Source: Dipteris shenzhenensis
Lineage: Eukaryota; Polypodiophyta; Polypodiopsida; Gleicheniales
Length of the DNA stretch: 64,000 nt
Direction: 5' to 3' (one strand)
Assembly (NCBI GenBank): GCA_047967505.1
Contig: CM106540.1
In this document: piece after piece, positions 57,253-64,000 of the stretch
Numbering within the stretch: the stretch's first letter is position 1
Layout of the letters: every line of letters starts with the position of its first letter
The notes under the pieces: generated by a model
What the model saw: only the letters and a program-made list of their open reading frames with translations
What the model was told of the DNA's origin: nothing
The model's database searches: none
Position numbers and translations under genes: made by a program

Positions 57253-58207
57253 ATGGCAAGAGTGAAGAACATTGCTAGACCCACTGGATGCCACCTCCAC
57301 CCTTCCTCCTCTAGCTCCACCACCTCCATGGCATTTGCACACACGAACCTATCCGGGTCTGGTGGCACCTCCCCTGACTCTCGTGAGCCCTCCCCCAACT
57401 CTCGTGAGGTCTCCCAGGCTTCTCCTCAGCTTCAGCCTTCCCTCAGCCTCAGCCTTCCCCTTAGCCTTCCCCTCAACCTCAACCTCAACTTGACCCTCAA
57501 CCTTCTCCTCAGCCTTACCCTCAGCCTCAGCCTCAGCCCGACCCTCAACCTTCCCCTCAGCCTTCCCCTCCCCATCAGAGCCCTCTCTGGATTGAACAAA
57601 ATGTGTTCGATAACCTCCCGGACATAGAGAGGCTTCCTGAGGGCCAATAGACTACTAGAAAGAGCACCATCTTCCCTCTTTTGGAGATACAGCCCATCGT
57701 AGAGATCATCCCTATGCCCATGAGGAGGGTAAAGCAGACTCCAAGGAAGCCCCATCCCAAAGAAGGCCAAAGCTCCAGATGTCAGTGAGAGGAGGATTTG
57801 GAGGAGGACCAATGTAAGAGCAGTGGAAGAAGTTCAAGGCAGATAAGAGGCTATGGGAAGGTATTCAGGTACTTGTAAGGGCCCCACCAAGAGTTAGGAA
57901 GCCGTACAGAGCAAAGCCAGGAGCACGGGCCCTGAGGGAGATCAGGAAAATGTAGAAGACCACCGATAGCTTGATCCCATGTGCTCCCTTCCAACGTGTG
58001 GTATGGGAGATAGCACAGGGATACAAGGACGACATGCGCTTCAGCATAGGAGCTATGGGGGTGCTCCAAGAGACTGTGGAGCAAGTGACCACCGCTCTAA
58101 TCGAGGATGCCAACTTGTGTGCCATCCATGCAAAGCATGTCACAATCATGGACAAGCACATGGCTCTGGTGAAGCGGCTACAGAGTGACCCAAGTTTGAA
58201 GCCCTAG
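57253..58207 (+). pseudogene. Histone H3-like gene with long Pro/Gln tail, broken
   Basis: The C-terminal 105 codons align end to end with the H3 histone fold: PGARALREIRKM*KTTD, LIPCAPFQRVVWEIAQGY, DMRFSIGAMGVLQE and EDANLCAIHAKHVTIM (57910-58170). The N-terminus begins MARVKNIARPTG, like the H3 tail MARTKQTAR, then has a Ser-rich stretch and a long PQ/PS repeat tail (57409-57580) and MRRVKQTPRKPHPK. There are no introns. Three frames are used, with stops including TAG at 57953 exactly where H3 has an invariant Gln. The IP.APF after helix N resembles CENH3 proteins, but loop 1 has canonical H3 length. Likely a decayed H3 variant or retrocopy. Confidence 0.8.
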
Positions 58208-58390
58208 ATTCTCTTGTAGCCCACTCTTAGGACTTAGACCACCCCTGCCCTTGAAGGCACTATCTTGTATCTAAGGCCCAAGGGCTGATTTTTTTAAATA
58301 AAATATATCGACATTCTCTACACTCTTGCATTGTTGTGTATTTTCCATTTCTATGACGGCAGTAACTAATCATTTTAATGTAAGTTTTTA

Positions 58391-58607
58391 TTTCTGTCGA
58401 ATCCTGAAGGAATTTCACCGTTGTGCAGAAGGGAAAAGTGTCCGATACATCGCCAACATCCCAGAAAGCCCAAAACCCACCACGGCGTGAATGTCAGAAT
58501 GCCCAAATTCACGCCATGGCAGGTTTTGGGCTTTTGGGGTCCTGATGACATGCCAGACACTTTTTCCTTTTGCACGATGGTGAAATTCCTTTAGGATTTA
58601 ACAGAAA
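58391..58607. repeat. 217-bp near-perfect foldback
   Basis: The left arm starts TTTCTGTCGAATCCTGAAGG and the right arm, inverted, reads TTTCTGTTAAATCCTAAAGG. The two arms of about 100 bp pair along their length with scattered mismatches, around a short loop near 58495. No coding capacity. Either a small MITE or an inverted-repeat hairpin RNA source. Confidence 0.88.
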
Positions 58608-58701
58608 TGAACTATCGATACCTAGAATTGGTGAAAATGATACTAAATTGGCTAGAAATTTATTAAATTAATACAATTAAAATGATGGAGAAAATGTATC
58701 C

Positions 58702-59707
58702 TCACAGGCTATCTTTCTTCTTGGCTAGTTTGAGTACATCAAGAATAGGGGTCTTTGAATCCCCTAGTGGATTCCTAGATATAAATCTAGCCACAACAAC
58801 ACTAACATCCTCCTCTCCTACTACCAAAGACATAGCCATTCCCGTCAATGCCCTGCCATGAATGTTCAATACAAAGGCATTGATTGCAGCCAATCGGTGT
58901 ACCAAAATGACTTTGTTAGCATTCCGAGTAATGTTGGAGTATCCGATAGTGTGCAACAATGCCTTGCACTTCAGTAGCTCTAAAGGACCTAGAGGAGAAA
59001 ATTTGCTATGAAAGACCACGATATGCTCTGCAACTTTGCCAAGGTAATGGGCCAAAGAATGATCTCGCCCAAATGTGCTACAAACATTAGCCCGTCGAGA
59101 TGAGAATTCATCAAGCTCAAATGCATCCTGCAAGAATTCAACAAACATTAGAAGATCGACAAACAAATTATACTGAAAGAACATCAAAATAAAAAATATT
59201 GTTCAAACTTACCACTATAGTGTCGTCTACTTCTATCCCTTCCTCATTTGCAATGTTGATGGAACCAGGTACTATGTGATGTTCGATTTGGGAGGTGGAC
59301 GCTTTCTCCTGACCTGTGTTGGAGGTGGAAGCTTCTACATGAGAGGGTTGTGCATCGTATACGAGCAGGTTTGCATCCCTCATTGAAACCAATGTCATCA
59401 AGAGAAAGTCTTCCATTGTCTAGTCTTTGGTACCTAAAACCCCGAGATCTTTGACACTTGTGTCAACATCGACGAACCCCGGTAGGACTCCGAGTGCCTC
59501 ATTCTCTCGTAGTCCAAAAAGAATCTCTATGTCAGGGAGGAATAGGTACTCTTCTCCATCGATGACGAGGGTGGACAAGGACCATAATTCTAAGTCTGGG
59601 TCAATGGTCTCTGATGCAGATTCTTGCTCTACTAGGGGCTCTTGAAGTAGGCTCAATGCTTGAGCTGCTTCCATCCCCTTTGTTGGATCATCAACACTCT
59701 CTTCCAT
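58702..59707 (-). CDS. Unknown two-exon gene
   Basis: Exon 1 59213-59707 and exon 2 58702-59127 (plus coordinates) have GTAAGT donor and CTTGCAG acceptor in matching phase; about 306 codons. Exon 1 is acidic (MEESVDDPTKGMEAAQ, EEYLFLPDIEILFGL); exon 2 is more hydrophobic with a Lys-rich end (LAKKKDSL). One in-frame TAG at 59420 (where CAG would give Gln) breaks exon 1. The open exon 2 (142 codons) and phase match argue for a real or recently real gene. The start could lie further right, as related open sequence reaches 59780. I do not recognise the family. Confidence 0.5.
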
Positions 59708-59819
59708 ATAGATGTTTGAGTCTAGTCTAGGGATGAACAGATCAGTAGTTCTCCAGAGGGGGCGCTAGACGATGAGGCTTCTTCCTCCAAATTTCCTTCT
59801 TGGAGAAGGAAGATGAATG

Positions 59820-59998
59820 TCATCTCCCATGAAGGAATTTGGTGCCTATATTTCCTGTGATCCCTGCGTCTAGGATATCTTGAACTTCGATTGTCCCAAA
59901 CCCTTCATCTATAAGGTTTTCACAAAAGCGGGCCAAGCGCTTTAAAAACTTGGGTTCCTCTACGAATAGATACTTCATGTAATCTATGAAAACCCATC
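59820..59998 (-). other. Exon-like open stretch upstream of the unknown gene
   Basis: The minus strand reads FIDYMKYLFVEEPKFLKRLARFCENLIDEGFGTIEVQDILD in phrases (for example KFLKRLARFCENLIDEGF) and ends in TGA at 59820. It is possibly an earlier exon of the gene at 58702-59707, or a separate fragment. Confidence 0.35.
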
Positions 59999-60298
59999 TC
60001 TTTGAAGTGTGGTATTAGCCAGAAAACAAATCAGGACAAGTGGCTTAGACACTAAGCATGGCGATGCTCAAGGGCCATAGAGGAAAGAAGAACGTGAGGG
60101 CAAAATGTTATCATGGGTGGGGAAAAGGGATTAGAAGGGGAGGGAATGAAGAGAGAGACTATGGCACAAGGGGAAAGGGAGAGTGGGAAGAGAAGCATGT
60201 ACATGATGGGAGGAGGAATGTAAAGATGGAGACAACAAGGGAAGAGGGCCATGCTTTATTTGAAAGGAAGGGAAGGGGAAATCAAAGTACTAGCTAGG

Positions 60299-61000
60299 TG
60301 TCTTTATAAGAATGAGTGTGTCTCATCAAGTAATAGCCCCCTCCTTTTATAGCCAAGAAAGGGAGTCTCTCCCAATAAATGCATCCTCCCACATGCATGG
60401 TGTGTGTGTAAAAGTCTCCCATGTGGGCTAGGAGATTATGCACTCTCAATTGTGTGCGACAACCCTTTGCCTCATTTTTCCACATAAATCAAGCCCCATA
60501 TCTCAAGTCTATGATACTCCCTTGGTCTCTCCCCAATTTTATAATACATTCAAACCTCTAGGAGGACAAGTGGAGGGTTGGCACAAGGAATCTTACCACC
60601 TCATCCTACTTTCCCCATTATTTAACTTGCATTCTTGGACCTTCTATACCTCCCCCACATCGGCCTATCCTACATGGAGGGAATAATCCATTATAATATC
60701 AATCTCCACCTATTTTATATTACTTCTCCCATAGACTTTGGGCCATATCTCACTAGATTCAGCCTAGGTGGAGGGGTGGCACATGGAGGAGCCATGCCAC
60801 CTTACATTTTATAATATTACTACCATGGATTATGTACATCACACCTTATGCGTCCTCTTACGTGGAAGGGTGGCACATGGTCATGCCCTGCCACCTCAAC
60901 CCTGGGCCCTATGCACACCCTATTTTATTATACTATTGCCACACATACAAAAACACACTCATATTTATGCCTTTCTTCTTAGACAATTTTATCCATAACA
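60299..61000 (-). repeat. Ty3/gypsy 3' LTR (left limit uncertain)
   Basis: The right limit is ATCCATAACA (61000), next to a G-run polypurine tract (61003-61013). The minus strand has GGCTATAAAAGG as a TATA box (about 60343-60354). Three diverged repeats of a GGAGGGGTGGCACA motif lie near 60560, 60768 and 60860. The left limit is taken at a TG near 60299 and is a guess. Confidence 0.5.
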
Positions 61001-61013
61001 GTTACCCCCCCGA

Positions 61014-62480
61014 GGCAGGGAATGCACAGCATTTCCATGCCTAGGTCCACCATCACGCACAAAGAAGGGCTTGAGGTAATGCTTGTTGATCACCTTCTTG
61101 CCATATGGCTCATGCAGCTCCTGAACTTGTATAGACCCATTGCTACATTACTTGATGACTTTGTATGGACTGGTCCACAGTGGTAGAAACTTCTTATCCA
61201 TTTGGTGGTCCAATCTGTTATCAAAGCATAGCACAACATCCCCCTCAGCAAAGTGTCTTTCCCATCCCTTGCGAATCTTAGCATCCAAGCGGGCTTTTTG
61301 TCGATTCTTTTAGATCTCTATTTGATGTAGTGCAAGGCGTCAGGTTTCATCTAACTTCTCAAGTTGTACCAATCTAGCCTCTACATGTTCATCTTCTGTC
61401 ATCCTCTATTCTTGTGCCAATCTCAAGGCCGGAATCTCTATCTCTAGTGGTAAAACTGTGTTAGTACCATACACCAACTCAAAAGGAGTGTGACCTATAG
61501 ATGTTTTATGAGTGATGTTATAAGCCCACATGGCTTCGATGACCTTTTGATTCCACTAGCTCCTATTCCTTGCGGCCATTTTTCCCATGGTTTTACAAAG
61601 GAGGCCATTGGTCCGCTCCGTTTGACCCATGGATGCTAGATAATAGATGCTAGAAGTGTGATGATCAATACCCATGCGATCCATGAGTAACTCCACTGCT
61701 TCATTTAAGAATGGACTCCCATGGTCAGAGACTATTTCGATGGGTGTCCCAAACCTTATATGCGAATACGTTCAGATATGAAATTTGAAACTGCCTTACC
61801 ATTTGCGGCGGGGAGGGCGATAGCTTCAGCCCACTTAGTAACATACTGAATGGCTACCAAAAGATACTTCTTTTTGCGGGCAGTCATGGACAAGGGCTCG
61901 AAAAAATATATTCCCACTTTTGAAACGGATGGATGGACATCACTGGGTGATGTTGCCCAGGACGCAAATCCTTTCTACCAAAGAATTGGCATGTTTCATA
62001 GGTTTTACAATACAAAGTGACATCCTTGAACAAGGTCGGCCAATAGTATCTAGCATGTAAAATCTTCTTAGCTGTATAGTCACTGGCATAGTAGCCTCCA
62101 TAAAATCCATCATGATAATGCTTCAATACCTTAGGCACTTCATCTACATCAATGGCCCATCTTAGTACCCCATCCATGCCTTGACGGTACAACACCCCAT
62201 CAAGGAGGGTGTAGCACCTACTATCTCTGTACATCTTCTTTCTCTCATAGCTAGTACTTTCTGGAGGAAAGGACAAAGCAGTTAAGAACCTGTACATACC
62301 ACCATACCATGGATCCCCAACTTCTATGGCTGCTACAAGGGTTACATCAAGGCACTCCTCTAAATCAATCAAAGCATTCTTCAAGTTGGAACAACCCCCT
62401 TTTACAATTTTGAAAGAAAAATCATATTCTTGTAAAACTGCCAACCATTTGGCCAACCAGATGCTTAATTTTCTCAATGC
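61014..62480 (-). pseudogene. Truncated Ty3/gypsy pol: RNase H end and integrase
   Basis: From 62477: RNase H end (KWLAVLQEYDFSFKIVKGG), integrase zinc domain (LKHYHDGFYGGYY...ILHARYYWPTLF, CKTYETCQ), then a core with shifts (VSDHGSPFLNEAVELL near 61710, MGQTERTNGLLC). The C-terminal part is KGWERHFAEGDVVLCFDNRL and PYGKKVINKHYLKPFF near 61080. Reverse transcriptase and gag are absent; the element is cut at about 62480. The zinc domain has Tyr where GGH is usual. Confidence 0.88.
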
Positions 62481-62514
62481 AGAACACCAAAGATGTGGAG
62501 GAACTACCTAGTCA

Positions 62515-62730
62515 TTAGGAAAAGACATTGTGCATTGGGTGTGGAGTTGACCACCTCTATGAGGATTGCTCAACCAGCAGTGCCCTAACATTAAAAGAGC
62601 TTCCCAATTCTTCCAATGAAGCCATGTTTGTAGAGTTGAGGTATTCTATCCCCTTTGACTCTTTGACGGCATTCATTTCGCACTCCTCTGAGCCATTATC
62701 TATTGCCTTGTGGGAGGGTCCATAATGTCG
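62515..62730 (+). pseudogene. Gag-like zinc knuckle fragment
   Basis: Encodes CIGCGVDHLYEDC, a retroviral-type zinc knuckle, and about 50 more residues to a stop at 62725. Opposite in orientation to the gypsy pol next to it, so from another element or an inversion. Confidence 0.45.
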
Positions 62731-62903
62731 CCCTTAATGATTGCTCAAATGGTACATGTTATAAATGCATAGAGATGCAAATCCGTATATGTTGACAGTG
62801 TGGTGTCATTTTGTATCTCAAAAATTTGACCAAGTACCAAAAAGCAATTGTAGCCCACCCTCCATTCATAATTATAGATGTGGCTATCCTCTTGATGTGA
62901 TGC

Positions 62904-63890
62904 TTAACATGTTATATATTCTATTTGTTGTGCCAAGTCACATTGCCACATTACTGTGTCGATAGCACCTACTAACTTTCGAGCCGATCTGCACATCAAA
63001 ACATATAACAATAGTGAATACGTGCATTGCATATCATTCTACATGTCAAGAAGTGACAACAAGTGTAGTCTATACTTACTCTAACACAGTGCCATGGATG
63101 GATGTCATTGAGTTGGCAAAGAAGCACTTCTTAGCAAAGATGTCTACGACTACCAAACTCCAATGTGAGCTACATTATCAATAAAGAATAATTACTGTGT
63201 TTGAGACAATTCTAGCAATGCAATAGAAAAAACAAGTAGGGTTTGATGCTTACTTCTCATAATATGCTGTAAAGATAACTCGTGCCTCATTCATAGGAAC
63301 ATGCTTCAACCACTTGCAAACATCCTCTATGGTTTCTTCTTTGTTGCTAAGCACTTCCGAAATAAGAGGATCGAGCACATATGAAACGCTTTGTATATTT
63401 TGAGAAAAATTTGCTATAACATTACTATCTTTAAAAAAAAAGTATTAGCTTCTTGGGTTTAATCAAAATAAGCAAAGTATAAAGCCAAGGAAAAGGCTAC
63501 ATCAAACCTGAGGATGGTTGTAATGACTTTGACATTAACCTCTTTCTTAGGATTCAAGAGGATTAAAATCTCTTCTTCACCAAATTCAAAAAAATAAGGT
63601 TGTTGTCGAATTAACAACATAGCGGTGAATGAACTTCCAATCTGCTACAATAGAGTCATATTTTCATGACTCATCTTATTAAGACAGTAGTCTACATCAT
63701 ATTCTTCTTCACTTGCTATGTCTTCTACATCCTCCTTCTGCTATAAAAATATAAAAAAGTTATGAGATCTACACATCCCAAATAAAGGCTTAAACAAGCA
63801 TAGAAATATAAAGATAAGATTTCATACATGCTGCAATGTAGTCATATTTTTAGGTTGTTCCCCAACATTAATAATGGGTTTTTCATTAGA
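62904..63890 (-). pseudogene. Ulp1-like (C48) cysteine peptidase gene, partial
   Basis: Exons on the minus strand: 63829-63890, 63508-63740, 63254-63428, 63080-63169 and 62904-62988. The last three join in matching phase to give VCKWLKHVPMNEARVIFTAYYE|NSHWSLVVVDIFAKK, CFFANSMTSIHGTVLE. The block HWSLVVVD is the catalytic His segment of SUMO-type (Ulp1) peptidases; the catalytic Asp of the following Y.DS motif is Asn here (FFANS). The Cys segment is not seen before the stop at 62904. TAG near 63645 and a phase mismatch after 63508 indicate decay. Such domains are often carried by plant Mutator or CACTA elements. It continues past the right edge. Confidence 0.55.
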
Positions 63891-64000
63891 CTACATAGAA
63901 GTATACAGATAAGGTTTCATTCATGCTCTCATTAGAGTGAGTCTCTCCTCCTCTTGGAGGAAAAATTTAAAAAGTTATGAGATTTACACATCCCAAATAA

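Noticed and set aside
57432-57812. Arg/Leu-rich minus-strand ORF over the PQ repeat
   Set aside because: Antisense of a low-complexity CCTCAGCCTTCC repeat; no other support.
57253-58207. Calling the H3-like locus a centromeric histone (CENH3)
   Set aside because: Loop 1 has canonical H3 length and the tail is too decayed; only the IP.APF motif points to CENH3, which is not enough.
1-64000. tRNA, rRNA and organelle-derived sequences
   Set aside because: I looked for cloverleaf cores and rRNA words and saw none; the tRNA-Met complements found are primer binding sites only.

Overview
This is a transposon-dense stretch of a land-plant nuclear genome. The evidence is long Ty1/copia and Ty3/gypsy retroelements primed by initiator tRNA-Met (TGGTATCAGAGC primer sites), several CACTA (En/Spm) DNA transposons with spliced TNP2/TNPA-type genes, GT-AG introns and simple-sequence tracts. 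I cannot name the species; the divergent acioreductone-pathway gene and histone-like locus do not point clearly to a flowering plant.

Layout. 1-11.05 kb: a minus-strand copia (Copia-0) that runs off the left edge, split by a nearly complete copia (Copia-1, 623-6215). 11.4-14.94 kb: the 3' part of a decayed CACTA (CACTA-1). 15.1-30.3 kb: an old plus-strand copia (Copia-P) broken by a 470-bp MITE (15789-16258), a complete minus copia (Copia-2, 16642-22108, target duplication CTACC) and a CACTA with CACAA ends (CACTA-2, 22418-28069, target duplication TCT). 30.3-37.1 kb: the only mostly transposon-free stretch, holding an apparently intact five-exon acireductone dioxygenase gene (31649-32836, minus) and a small secreted ORF. 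37.1-38.2 kb: a lone LTR with primer site. 38.2-56.75 kb: an unrecognised plus-strand gene (Gene X) split by Copia-3 (38664-55897, target duplication TTTTC), itself split by an 11,649-bp CACTA (CACTA-3, 42615-54263, target duplication TAC). 57.2-64 kb: a histone H3-like pseudogene with a long Pro/Gln tail, a 217-bp foldback, an unknown two-exon minus-strand gene, a truncated gypsy element and a Ulp1-like peptidase gene running off the right edge.

The most notable system is CACTA-3. Its two genes are divergent: a three-exon TNPA-like gene on the minus strand and an eight-exon TNP2 on the plus strand. A perfect 16-bp palindrome, GTCGCTATATAGCGAC, occurs in clusters at both ends and again between the genes, just upstream of TNP2, which suggests that one protein both binds the ends and controls the internal promoter. 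Between the genes lies about 3.5 kb of palindrome-rich satellite (partly a 210-bp higher-order repeat) that appears to fall wholly inside a 4.1-kb leader intron of the TNPA-like gene. The unrelated CACTA-2 shows the same plan with a different repeat motif. Many host and transposon reading frames here are broken by TAG or TGA where CAG or CGA is expected, consistent with decay through cytosine methylation.
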